The notes beneath the pieces are model-generated. The model did not search any database. It saw nothing but the letters and a program-made list of their open reading frames with translations, and was not told the origin of the DNA. A program made the position numbers and the translations under genes. A DNA stretch of 64,000 nucleotides from Exophiala sp. HKRS030 (Eukaryota; Ascomycota; Eurotiomycetes; Chaetothyriales; Herpotrichiellaceae), in contig JAHWDD010000006.1 in assembly GCA_023897205.1 (NCBI GenBank), positions 4,154,001 through 4,218,000 of the forward strand, in the 5' to 3' direction. Below are positions 12,004 to 23,771 of this stretch, in pieces. Position 1 is the stretch's first letter, and the number at the start of each line of letters is the position of its first letter.

Positions 12004-13054
12004 GATGGTGCCGCTAGAATCTAATCATCGAATGTCATGACTGACGAAGGGTTACGGGGAAAACATCTCAAGGAAATTTTCTGTGCGTGAGCATATCTCC
12101 GCCTTCATGATTATCCTTAGGAGACCAAACTCGCGTGGGGTCGCGTAAAAATACTGTTCATCGTGTGGCTCGCAGTGTTCTGGCATATAGAGGACTGGCA
12201 CTCTCCCTTCGATTGAAACTTCGATGGTCTTTTCGAATCACATCGGAAAGCTTGGCATAATATTCTTCACGTGGAAGGCTGAGGCGACCTCCTCGGATTC
12301 ACCCATATAGTGAACACTTTTTGCCTAATTGATGTTCATCACCTACACCTGGTTCCTTCACCTTGCCGCTTTCATCGATGAGGTGAACTTCAGATCACGT
12401 CAGTTTAGGTAATTCCTAAACTAGTGAATCACGATCTTCCGTCAAAAGTGACCAATGATGTCGCATGTACCTTTGGATCTCAGACGTCCCACAAGCAGCC
12501 TCAAGCCTCGCCCACTGATCTCTTCACTCTTCGCACCGTTTGTTCACCGAAAGCTGGCTGGTCTCCGGGCTGTGCAAGAGTTTTCCAGCCAGGTCCGTGG
12601 ACAAGGCTCCGTAAGGCTTGCGTGACAAAAGACTTAGTCGAGCGATATTCTCGCCTCAGAAGACTAAGGTCAGGCTCCAGCATTATTGCGGCAACCAACT
12701 CCATTAAATCCGTTCAGACCAATCCGTAGTACAAAAGGCCAAAGAAGATGTTCTATTGTAACCGTTGGCGCTTCCACCAATCATTTCTGGCCTCACTAGT
12801 TAGTCACTTGGCGGACATAAAATGTACGGATCCACGGACTCCTCCGCGGACGATGTTTGATTGGCTAGAAAGCCATGGACGAGAGACAATGCTAGAGGGA
12901 GTGTATGTAGGCTGAATACGATGTGTGCTTCATTTAAAGGTATGTAAGGTAGGTCTCGTACTCTGTTTACTTCCACCATAATCCACTCTGACACAACAAT
13001 CACCTCGTCAATCTCACCTCCGAGCGTGCAAACCAGTGATCTCCTCCCTTTAGA
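12004..13054. other. Divergent promoter region, coiled-coil gene and SDR
   Basis: No gene seen. Near the SDR it contains a compact inverted pair CGGACTCCTCCG (about 12835-12846), which could bind a zinc-cluster factor but may be chance. Confidence 0.45.
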
Positions 13055-14188
13055 ATGCCCAAATCTCAGGAATTCCAGATTTCAGATATCCCACGCCTGG
13101 ATGGCTACGTTGCAATTGTCACAGGAGGTATGGAAAGTCCTATCTGTGATGTGAAATTTCATAAATGCTAACGAAACATCGGCAGGGAACTCTGGAATCG
13201 GTTATGAGACGACGCTCCAACTAGCCAAACGCGGCGCTCGGGTGTATATCGCCAGCCGTTCGCAAGATCGAGTCAACCAAGCAATCAAAGAGATGCAAAA
13301 GGGCTCAAGCAAAATAGATGTTCGCTTTCTCAAGCTCGACCTTGAAGATCTCCAGAGCGTGAAGGCGACTGCGGCAGAATTCCAACAAATAGAGTCACGG
13401 TTGGATATCTTGATCAACAACGCAGGTGTATGAGATCCCATTCTTCTCGCGCGAGGACCTGATTTCACTAACGCATGTTGTGACGCAGATCATGGCTTCA
13501 CCGTACAGACTGACGAAAGACGGGTACGAGGCTCAATGGCAAGTCTGCTTTTTGTCGCATCACGCCTTGACGTTATCCCTGCTCCCGCTCCTCAAAGCCA
13601 CTGCTGCCCTGGACCCTCAAGTCAAAGACCGAGTGAGAATTGTGAATGTGTCAAGTGAGCTAGCCATCGTTATGGGACCTAAGAATATCAACTATGCGGA
13701 TCCCAACCTTACAGATTTGAGTGGCAATCTAGCTGCATGGTAAGCACCACCGACTCACCATCTTTGTAGATCAAGTACAGCCTGCTGACTTGATCAGGAA
13801 ACGATATGGCCACGCCAAAGAAGCCAGCATTATTGCCGCGAAAGCTCTGAACGACCGCTACCAATCGCAGGGTATAACTGCATACTCTCTGCACCCTGGT
13901 GTAATCAAGACCGGCCTTCAAGCACATAGCAAAGATCTCTTTGGGACTATCACACGGGTTCTGATGAAAGTCACACCCACTTTGAGTCCGATCGACGGTG
14001 CAAGTACCTCACTATATTGCGCTACGAGTCCACGAGCGCCACAAAATGCAGGTCAGTTTTTCCTGCCCATCGCCAAAGTGGCAAAGGAGCGTGTTTCGAA
14101 ATGGTTGGACGATCCAGAGGCTGTTAGGAAGCTATGGGAGTTGGCGAACACTCAACTGAAATCCAATGGTTATCTACTAGATTTGTAG
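13055..14188 (+). CDS. Short-chain dehydrogenase/reductase (retinol-dehydrogenase-like)
   Basis: NAD(P)-dependent oxidoreductase of 318 aa. Exons 13055-13127, 13186-13427, 13489-13739 and 13798-14188 join cleanly. Introns have CTAAC-type branch sites, and the first interrupts the cofactor motif. The Rossmann motif TGGNSGIG is at residues 23-30, followed by the NNAG motif, the serine-containing VNVSS strand, and the catalytic YGHAK (YxxxK). A SLHPGVIKTGL block follows, as in the WW-oxidoreductase/retinol dehydrogenase-like fungal SDRs. Substrate cannot be deduced. It lies 5' of Zn2Cys6 regulator 1 on the same strand and opens the catabolic region. Confidence 0.93.
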
Positions 14189-14721
14189 TCGTAACAAAGA
14201 ATGCTTGGGGTTAAGTGGCGCTCAAGGCGCACACGGACGGACGAAGGCATCTAATATTTCTGGGCATTCGACATCTATTGCTTGGAAAATCGGTGTTTGG
14301 GTTTAAAGTTCTTATCACCAGTACAATCAGGATCAATAGCCAAATCACAAGCTCACGTTCTCTGTATATGCAGAAAGCTTCGATTCCATCTCTTAGTCAT
14401 GTCAAGAAACCGTCCTTGGCCTGCAAACTGTCTACTCGTTTGTACCACTTACTAAAACGAGCGAGTGGAAGTAGTAGCAGGGGTCCTCAATGGATCATCG
14501 ATTACCAAAGCATTGGCGAAGTCGTGGGCCTTGAGGCGCAAGATCACACAACCGACTTGGCGGACATGTCATTGGAATGCCTTACCCGGGATATGTGGAC
14601 CGTCCCCAAGTACTTGTACTCGCAATCTTTGGTTCCCTGCTCTCCTTTTTGTTGCAATTCCGTCGCAGCTTGACAGAAGTTCCTCAAACTTGATCAGGTA
14701 CGTTCTCGTCTGCTAGGAAAA
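14189..14721. other. Intergenic region between SDR and regulator 1
   Basis: Both genes are on the plus strand. A 152-codon open frame crosses the spacer but has no domain and unlikely composition, so I do not call it. The region should contain the regulator 1 promoter. Confidence 0.45.
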
Positions 14722-17165
14722 ATGCAGGGAATTCGGAGTGTGATCTCCTGCTCTTCTTGCCGCCAGAGAAAGTAAGTTGTTTCAAAACCATCCTATCCCT
14801 AGTGTCAAATGCTCAATTGATCTATAGGTTGAGATGCGATCGGACGGAGCCATGCAGCAACTGTGTATCCAGGAAAGTGGATTGCGTCTACGCTTCAGGC
14901 TCACGCAGGCAGAATCCTGTGCAGCGGCGTAGTGGTAATGAACACCTCGATGCGCGTTTGATCCGACTGGAACAGCTTGTTAGTTCGATCGCAGAACAAA
15001 GACGACAACACGGCAATCCCAATGACACTGCCGGATACAACAGCTCTGCAAGACCACCAGGATGGGAGTCTGTTCTTGATGAACATTCCGAAATCACACC
15101 TGGTCGCATGGTTTCAAATAGTAATCAGACAGTCTATGCTTCTGCTGTCCACTGGGCAGCAATATGTGATGAAGTTGGTTGATATTTCTTTCTTCAACCA
15201 TGGGCCATGTCCTAATTGGCTTCCTTAGATTGCAACGGTGCGAGAGCTGATTCAGCGAGATGGTCCGGAGCACAATCTCTACCTCCCGGAAAGAAGTCGT
15301 ATCGCCGGCCCAATGCTCCTGCAGAACTTGAAAGCAAATCCTGATATGGAGGATGTGCTGGCCGATGTTCCCTCCCGAAAGATTTCAGACCGATTAGTGT
15401 CGCGATTTTTCATCATGACGGAGCCAGCCAACGGTATTGGCCTTCATTGCATTGAGTGAAAGGTAAACTAATGAATTATTAGTCATGTTACACACACCAA
15501 CCTTTCAAAAACACGTAAGATTTTGCTTGCTCGGCATCGAGGATTACCATTAACTGACTTCTGAAACAGTACACTCGATTCTGGGCAGATCCAACACAGG
15601 CATCGCTGCAATGGATAAGCCTTTATTTTAGTATTCTATTTGTTGGAACGTTCTTGTATGTCCGGTCACAGGATCAACTGCCAGAAGGATTTGGTGATCC
15701 TGCGGAGGCAATGGGAACATACCACAAGCGATCCACAGAATGCCTGATTATGTCGAACTATTCCACCAATCCAGGCAACTTCACTTTGGAAGCCCTCCTT
15801 GGTAATATCCATAATGAATTCATACGACAACCTGATGCCCATCTCGGGGTGTGGATGCTGTCGGGGACTGCTTCTCGTTTGGCAATGCGAATGGGATATC
15901 ATAGAGATCCCGAGCATTATCCAGAAATATCCCCTTTCCAAGGTGAGATGAGGCGTCGTGTGTGGGCGCTCGTTGCGCAGCTCGATGTCTTGACCTCCTG
16001 TCAACAAGGATTACCTTCGATGATACAAGAGGTTCAGTGTGATACTCTGCCACCTCGTAACCTGCTCGACGAAGACTTGGATCCGAGCCTCACAGAACTG
16101 CCCAAGTCTCGGCCTGAGACAGAGATTACCCCCGTTCTCTATACAATCGTAAAGAGTAGGATGGTTTTTGTCTTCAGAACATTGTTCAACCAAATCTTGT
16201 CTACAAGGGTGGCGCCATATGAAGAGATCATGTCCTTGGACCAACGCCTCCACACAGCACACAACATGCTCCCAATGAAACTTCAGATTTCGAACCTTGA
16301 GGACGCAATCACAGCGCCGCCTGCCTTGTTGATGCGAAGATATAACTTGGAGATCTTCTTCCAAAAGTCGCGATGCATTTTGCACCGGCACCACATGACG
16401 GAATCCTTCCAGAACCCAGATTATGCATACTCAAGATCGTCATGTGTTGATGCAGCAATGGCACTCTTGAAGCATCAGGCTCGGATTTACGAAGAAGTCC
16501 AGACCGGAGGCCGTCTTTACCGCGAAAAATGGTTTGTTTCATCCCTAGAGAGACACGACTTTCTCTTGGCAGCGATGATTGTTTGTCTCGAATTAAATTC
16601 GTACACGCAGCATCGATCGCCTCGTTTCGCTGACGACCGCATGCAAAGCCCAGTGCAATTCAGCCGGGACGAAATGTGCATAGCTCTTCAGAATACACGC
16701 ACAGCGTGGGCTGAGTCTAGTAACAGCTCCACCGAAGCTATGCACGCTTCCACCATCCTAGGCACCTTGTTGGACAATGTCGTGCTAAAGCCTACGGCCG
16801 ATCAAGGATTTCCATTCCCAAAACGAGGTAGGTTATGTCTTCTCCTTCTTCTCAATACGGGCTAATCTGGTGGCAAAACCAAAGACGTACATCGGAGCGC
16901 CGCTTCCAGTACTCACGAATCGCCCAGACATGAGGCACCAATGTCACAAGCATCGACGAATCCAAGCCGTGAGGACATTGAAGCCATGTTGAACAGTCCA
17001 GGTTTCGTGAACTGGGTATGTCTTCTTCTCTCCCTTCTGAGGTTATACATACCATCAATTCCGCTGCGCCGAGTCCGCCACTACTCATAAGACAAGACTA
17101 ATCAGAACGGATAGGATCTTTGGGATGCGCATATGCAGAAATCTGACCCAGCGATGGAGCTTTGA
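14722..17165 (+). CDS. Zn2Cys6 transcription factor with Fungal_trans domain (regulator 1)
   Basis: Nuclear activator or repressor. Exons 14722-14771, 14828-15173, 15229-15433, 15483-15514, 15570-16827, 16885-17015 and 17115-17165 give 690 aa. The zinc cluster is C10-x2-C13-x6-C20-x5-C26-x2-C29-x6-C36, with intron 1 splitting K17. The middle-homology region is clear (FWADPTQASLQW, MRMGYHRDPEHYP, GEMRRRVWALVAQLDV). The short final exon encodes DLWDAHMQ. The intron at 15174-15228 needs an unusual GTTGGT donor; this junction gives HWAAICDEIATVRELI, which aligns without gaps with HWAALLNEIGEVKNYF of the 46-kb regulator. The two proteins are paralogues and share the position of the last intron. 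Its place between SDR and P450 suggests control of this region. Confidence 0.9.
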
Positions 17166-18124
17166 AGCACGAAGGAATGAAGTGCTCACTTAGGAACTCG
17201 ATCGGCTGACTACGGCCACTGCCATAGCTGACACGGAATACTTATCCATATGTTGGTAACGACTTGACGAAGAGCCTTGAAATAAATATGATCTCGCCTT
17301 ACATTTCCAGCATCTTCCTCCAGTGATTGCACAAATTAAAGCCGTCGTGATTTGATGTTCCCGAAAAGCAGCACTCCCCGGAAAAGTGACGAGTGACGCT
17401 CATCACTGACGTCGCTGTCGAATGATCAACTCTGTCAATGTGGTCGAGGCAGTACATCAAAGAGACAACGGAGTGAGGGTTCGATTCGGTCAGATCGTGT
17501 CAGTTCTTTTGCCGTCGACCCTCAGGAAAGAGGCACGTGACCAAATCGCCGACTCCTTGGCCAAAACCTCGGCCCGGACATCGAGTTTTAGTACCACCTA
17601 GTAGTTCCATCAATTCATGAGAGTTTTGGTCATCAAGATCGAACATGATCAGGTAAGGTGATGGGCTTACCTCAAGACATGTATTATATTGTTTCGTACA
17701 GTGGCACAGGCTGAATGCCGGGGCTCCGCAAAGCTCGAAGGCGCTGCCCCACCAATCGGCCAATGTGAATACTTCCTACGCAGCTAAACACAATTTCTGA
17801 GAATGAAATCAGTCAACTCCCTGTGGATCGATTGAAACACTGACCGAGTGTTGCTGCCTTGCCCCACAGAAAGTCGAGTCGGACAGTGTGGAGGATGTGT
17901 GAGAATCTCGACTCTTGCTATGCATGTGCAGTCAAGTCCGAACCGAGGGCTTCCACAATGATTAACGATGTATCATGAGATACCTGTAAGGGATTTCTTA
18001 TTTTAAGCTTCATCTTTCACTGCTTTCGTTGGATCATCTTGGATTTTGGGAAACTAAGTGTCTTTCAACTCAAAACCGTGCTTCGTCTTGCTGAATACAA
18101 CACTCCTTCTTGAGGACACTCAAC
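17166..18124. other. Intergenic region between regulator 1 and the P450
   Basis: No coding sequence supported. It should hold the regulator terminator and the P450 promoter. Several single CGG and CCG triplets occur, but I found no well-spaced inverted pair. Confidence 0.45.
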
Positions 18125-20137
18125 ATGGAGTGCCAGCCCTTCCTCCTCAGCGCATTGAGTGCTGCATTCATCGGTGTTCTATCACATCTAGCGGTCTTCG
18201 TCAGAAGCGAATGGGACAACTCAGGGCCTAAACTCTTCTACTTCATGATCAGCGCTCCTTGGATCATCGCTGGGACTTCTCACTTCTATCTTCGCACAAG
18301 TGTAGCCGCCAGCATAATCTATGGGATCTTGATTCCGTTCTCGTGGACACTCGGTGTCTTCTCAAGCATTACCATATACCGCCTGTTCTTCCACAGGACA
18401 CGCAAGTTCCCTGGTCCCCTTGGGAACAAGATTTCAGCCTTCTACACCTTCTATACTTGTGTCCTACCGGGGTATCAGCGGTTCATCAAATACCAGGAGT
18501 TTCATGACAAGTATGGTGATTTCGTCCGAGTTTGTGAGTCACCCTAGAAAGTCTTGTATCTGGGAAAGGTCATGGTTCTCAGCTAACTGTGCCACAGCTC
18601 CAAGAGAGATTTCAATCAATAGTCCTGAAGCGGTTGCGGTGATTCATGGGCCTCGTTCGAAATGCTCAAAGGGCACGTTCTATGATGGGAGTTACCCAGA
18701 TCATTCACTGCATACGACGAGAGACAAAGCCTATCATAACAAGAGACGCCGAACTTGGGATCGAGGATTTAGCACCAAAGGTGAGTCAAAAGTTCTCTTT
18801 GGGCAATGAAACCAATCCTATCCGTGCTGACCGTATTGTCAGCGCTGCAGGACTACGACCATCGAATCATGGCTCATGCCCACGGTCTGCATGCAAAAAT
18901 TCTGAAATATGCCGAAGAAGGAGTACGTTTCGATGCGACTAAACTACTGGCCTATTTCTCCATGGACGTCATGGCAGATCTGACTTTTGGGAAATCCTTC
19001 CGCCTGGTCGAGACCGGTGAAGAGAACGACGTCTGGGAATATATGCATAAAGTGTTTGGTCCAGCAGTCGCATTAAACACCGCACTACCTTGGTTGATAG
19101 CCACGCTTAAAAGTTTGCCTATCACATCAATTCCATTGACCAGATGGTTGGAAATCTGTTGGCGACTTGTACAGGAAAGATTACAGGTCTGTCTTCACTG
19201 CGTTCCCCAATCCCTTGCCTCGTTAGACCTGCAATTCCCAACTATATTTGATTCTACAAGTACTAAACCTGCTTTCTGAAACAGATGAAAAAGGACAAAC
19301 CCGACCTATTCTCTCACCTCTTGGACACAGAAACAGCAACCTTTGGCAAAAAGGGCGGACTCAGCGTATCCGAGCGTGATCTTCGCATGGATTCCGAACT
19401 CGCTATCATCGCAGGTACAGACACGACTGCCACGACACTGGCGTCGACCATGTATCTGCTTACCATGCACCCGGACAAGCTTGCAAAATTGCGAGAAGAA
19501 ATCGACGAATGCTTCACGTCCATTGATGACTTCAACTACGAAAATGTAGCGCGCAAACCCTACCTCGAGGCTGTTATAAACGAGGCTCTGCGCTTGTACC
19601 CGCCTGTCCCCTCTGGTTTACAGCGCCTCACTCCGCCTGAAGGCATCACCGTTGATGGTACACATATCCCTGGGGACACATTGGTCAACACCCCGACCAT
19701 GGCCATTCATCGAGGTAAGTCGTTCACGCTCAGTCTCGTACCTCTCAACTCACTCTCTTAATCTCTCGCCTCTATGTTCTATTCATGTTCTACCCACTCA
19801 TATCCTCTGACTCTACGCAGATTCACGAAATTTCTTAGCGCCTTCAGAATTCATCCCTGAGCGCTGGACCGATCGTCCTGAGATGATCCACAACAAGAAC
19901 GCTTTCTTCCCTTTCGGCATCGGCGTCTACGGATGTGCAGGTAAGCCGTTGGCGTATAAGGAGCTACGGAGCGTCATTTCGATTCTGGTGAGATGCTTCG
20001 ATTGGGACTTGGTCAATCGGGGTGCCACAGTCAAGGCGTGGAGTGTGGATGACCCAGGATGCAAGGTCAAGGAGTGCTTTACCATGGCACCTCCATCGTG
20101 CGAGATGATCTTCACGGTGAGGAAGACCAAGGATTGA
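18125..20137 (+). CDS. Membrane-anchored cytochrome P450 monooxygenase
   Basis: Heme-thiolate monooxygenase of the endoplasmic reticulum, 560 aa. Exons 18125-18533, 18598-18780, 18843-19186, 19285-19714 and 19821-20137. The N-terminus is unusual in having about three hydrophobic segments before the proline-rich hinge (RKFPGPLG), so the anchor is polytopic. Diagnostic motifs: I-helix AGTDTTATT, K-helix EALRLYPP (ExxR), PERW, and the heme-binding PFGIGVYGCAGKPLA with the Cys ligand. Fungal P450s with this layout include CYP67-like and benzoate-hydroxylase-like enzymes, but I cannot assign a clan securely. The next gene downstream is a transporter on the other strand. A role in hydroxylating the cluster's substrate is inference. 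Confidence 0.93.
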
Positions 20138-20947
20138 GTTCATGATTGTGCCTGGGAGTCTTCGGAGATGTTAAAGCAGAGAGCCGTAGACAAGACTGTT
20201 GGGTTGTATCTAAACTCTGAGGTTTGGGGCTTGGGAAATTTTTTGGGCATGGTTCTTTCAACACTAACTAATTTACGAGCAAGCACGGTAACGTCATTTG
20301 CACTCTTTGCCAATAGCGATCTCGGTTTCGACATTCATAGACTTCTGTCCACTGCGTTAATCTGAATGTCAGACCGACATGAGGAATTCATTATAGCGTA
20401 GGAATATGCAGAAGATGCCAGCCAGTCTACTAGAGTGCTCGTTTTCAGCAACAGTGCCCGTTAGTCCTGTTTGGCCAATTGTGGCCATCTTTGCGGTTGC
20501 AAAAACAACTAGTAAGCCATCCACACCAGTTAACCTTGAAGGGTGATCTAAAATTCAGCGACAAATGATTAATGAGGCTGCCACAGTCTCCCACTTATGA
20601 GATTGTGTCCTCTTGCCAATGCTGGTGTCGTGTTTTAGTGTCAAGCGAGCGACATTTCTTGCTCGCCCTCCACAACTGCATGATGTACGTGTACGTCTTG
20701 ATATCAAGTACCAATTATAATGTATCTGCAGTTTTGATCCTTTTGATTGAATGCTGAACCATCGTCTGCAATTGATCTTGCACAGGTAGACGAAGCTCTA
20801 GAAAAGAGAAGAGCTCACGGCTCCCGACTATTTCAGTCATTGGTAGGTAGAATCTGAATCTGAATCAGCATTCCTCCCCTCGTTCAGAGATAAAAGGTCT
20901 GATTCTGAGACCTTGCACCATAGTCTCGTTATATCTCTTTACTACTC
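20138..20947. other. Intergenic region between convergent P450 and MFS genes
   Basis: Contains only 3' flanks. I see no gene, RNA or notable repeat. Confidence 0.45.
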
Positions 20948-23135
20948 CTATACCGTATCTATATGCTCTACTCTGAGGCCAGATGGCAAAGCATCTTTCT
21001 TAATGGCAGCGGTATTCAAGCCACCATTGTGAGTTTCGGGCCCGTTATGTTGATCAACAACAAGCTCATGTGTTTTCGTATCGGCATGAATATCTGCTGC
21101 ATACACTGCAACTTCATCACCGAATACTCGAGCCATTTCTTCTAGAGGAATGCCTTTAGTTTCAGGGACATAGATCCAGATCCAAACAGATCCAATAGCC
21201 GCGAGGATAATGAAGACAAGGAAGAATTTCCACCCAATTGTTCGGAATGCCTGTCCCTCCAAGTCAGCTTCGTCTCCAATGTCGATGATTGATGTAGGAG
21301 GGCACTCACGGTTGGTGCGACCTGTAGGAATAGGAGGTTGGTAAGTCCGAAGACGGCAATTGTGATGCTCAGGCCACGGGCTCGGAGGAAGTTTGGGAAG
21401 AGTTCGCTGTAGAAAACGACTCCGGCCACCTAATCATGTGGTCAATTTGTGATTCATGAGTGATAGTCGTCAACTTACATCAATACCCATGCTGTAGAGA
21501 AACAAGAAGAGGTAGATCGCAGCCACTCCCACGCGGAGTCCAGCTTTATTGCTACCTTCTTCAGCAAAACTTGCAACCATTGCAGCCTCGATGATCAAAC
21601 AGATGCAGGTACCGACAAGACCAATTATTAGCAGAGGTTTGCGACCAACTCTGTCCAGGATGACTGCGCCAAGGAGGTTCGCAACGACGCCGAGGGTCAC
21701 CCAGCCAGCTTGAAGCTGGAGTTGTTTTTCGGTATTAAATCCTAGGGAGGCGTAGATCGTTGGGCCTGAAATCGTTGTCAGCGTAATTTTATAGGAGAAG
21801 CTGATGTTAAGAGATTGCAAGACTGTGCAAGACAAATGGGAGTTTAGTAGGGTAACAAGGTCAAGGTTTTGCTGGATTTGGCCCAATTGTGCTTGCAACA
21901 ACAATCGTCAACGCGCCCGGGCTAGATTCTGCGGTATGTATTTGCAAGAAAGGTGAGAAGGAGGAGTATTACCGTAGTTGTTCAGAACTAGAATCCCGCT
22001 GCTCTATTCGAAATATTAGAAAATGATTTGAATGGCTCGAAACATCTCCGTGGGACCCCTGGACGAGCATCTTGGAGCCCTCAAAGCTGGCGCTGAAGGA
22101 TGGAGTAACACACCTGTCCAAAGAAAGCAGTCCCAGCAGCCAGAAGCACTCTCTTCCGATAGCTTGGTTTGCGGAAGATCTCGATCTATATCATCGTCAT
22201 TCAGCTCGACTCTTTGCACATTTAGCGAAATCAGACATACCCAGCTCGGTGTCATTTCACGGTCGATTTCAGCCTGCTTTGACATTTGATAGAATTCGTT
22301 ACGTGCGAATTGTTGATCCGAGTCTCCCCTGACAGCATGCAATCTGTACACAACTTCTCTTGCTTCTTCGACTCTTCCTTTCATGAGAAGGAATCTTGGT
22401 GACTCAGGAACGATGAAGCAGACACCGATCATGACGAGAGGCCAAACAAGCGCGATGCCGAGAGGTGCACGCCACTGAGTCGCAGGATCGCTAGAGTAGA
22501 AGAAAGCAATACCCATATAAGAGGCAAGTGCGTAACCGAAGGCAATGTTGACGCCGTTCATGCCTACCATCAGACCTCTAAGGCCTGGAGGTGCGAGCTC
22601 GGCCGAGTAGAACGGTGCTAACAGTGTCAGCTGGGGGCTCAAGTTCACTATCAGAACAAAGGTCTCACTGATCGCAAGGTATCCAACGCTACCAGCCCCA
22701 GAGAACAGCCTTCCGGCAATGAACATGCCGGAGCCCGTGGCACCCGTGATGAGACCTCCTCCAAGCAGTGCCAGTATGGAGCAGTAGTGGAAAGCCCATT
22801 TCCTGCCATATTTGTCTGCCCCCAGCCGGCAATAAAGACATTGATCACAGCGCCAGCCAGATACACCTAATACTTCTCAGCATCGGATCAGAAATGGTAA
22901 AATTTACTTTGTAGACATACCCTGACATTGCTCCGATAATGGAGTCAGCATTTGGGGACAGTCTCGGAGGGTTGGTAGTGATATCAACCAGTCCCATATA
23001 TACCAAGAAAGACGGCTGGGCCAATGTGACACTGATAACGGACGAGGGATACCCGAATGCTACTTGGCCCAGTGAAACCAAGAAGCAAACAAAGAAGTTC
23101 CATCTATTCCACTGTCTGGTAGTGCCGAAGGTCAT
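20948..23135 (-). CDS. MFS sugar-porter-family transporter, apparently frameshifted
   Basis: Plasma-membrane proton symporter of the sugar porter family, about 538 aa with the frame repaired. Exons on the minus strand: 22908-23135, 22669-22866, 22617-22241, 22185-22114, 22003-21973, 21765-21479, 21429-21310 and 21250-20948. Family marks: the loop 2-3 motif ADKYGRKW, PESPRFLL after helix 6, the DRVGRKPL motif, and PETKG after helix 12. The reading frame changes between AGWG and ADKYGRKW at a run of five C (plus strand, 22819-22823); one more G in the gene would restore it. Intron 1 (22867-22907) is only 41 nt and less certain. Fungal members carry hexoses, disaccharides, quinate or other small polar compounds. 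Its place beside the BVMO suggests substrate uptake. Confidence 0.85.
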
Positions 23136-23771
23136 GTTGAGTATAAGGACGTAATGCGTTTATCAGGGTGAGAAGATAGACATGTCGAACCACTCGGATA
23201 CTGCCCCGACTCCTTATAGGAGGCTGCTTTGCGGCTCGTCCGAACTAAACCAACCATAGACTCACGGCAGTAAATAGTTCCGGGTGGTGGAAATATGGGG
23301 CGGCTCGGCCGAGGCGGGATGTGAAGGAGGGGGTGGGGCGGAGGGCATCTACTTATCTCCACGAACTTGTTGAAGACAATTCGGATTTAATCCTGCATGT
23401 AGATCAACTGCATATCCAGATGATAGTAAGTCCCTCCGTCGGAACTGAACCGTGCCAATGTAAGAAAACTGGGCTTGATGCCGAAGAATCCCGCATACTC
23501 CAACGAAATACATGTATTCTCCGATGGAAGCAGAATACCTTCTCGGAATCATTCACCTCTTTCTTGTGTCAACTCGGATCATGGCCGACACCAGAGAGAT
23601 ATGTCAAATTGAAATTCATTGGATTCTCCCTATTCTTGCGTGAAGTCACCGTTACTCATTTTGTAATTGGTAACCACGGTTAGAGATAGGCTCTCTAGCG
23701 GATGAAACAAGGACACTTGATGTCGATTATGAGGATAGCAGCATAATTTAACTCTACGCGAACAAACATGA
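23136..23771. other. Spacer and promoter of the MFS gene
   Basis: Lies between two minus-strand genes. It holds an inverted pair TCGG-N7-CCGA at 23574-23588 and several loose CGG/CCG triplets. No gene is visible. Confidence 0.45.

Noticed and set aside
14215..14673. Plus-strand frame of 152 codons between the SDR and regulator 1
   Set aside because: No domain, unusual composition, and it lies in the expected promoter of regulator 1.
17470..17500. GGGTTCGATTCGG string resembling a tRNA B box
   Set aside because: No matching A box, acceptor stem or cloverleaf could be drawn around it.
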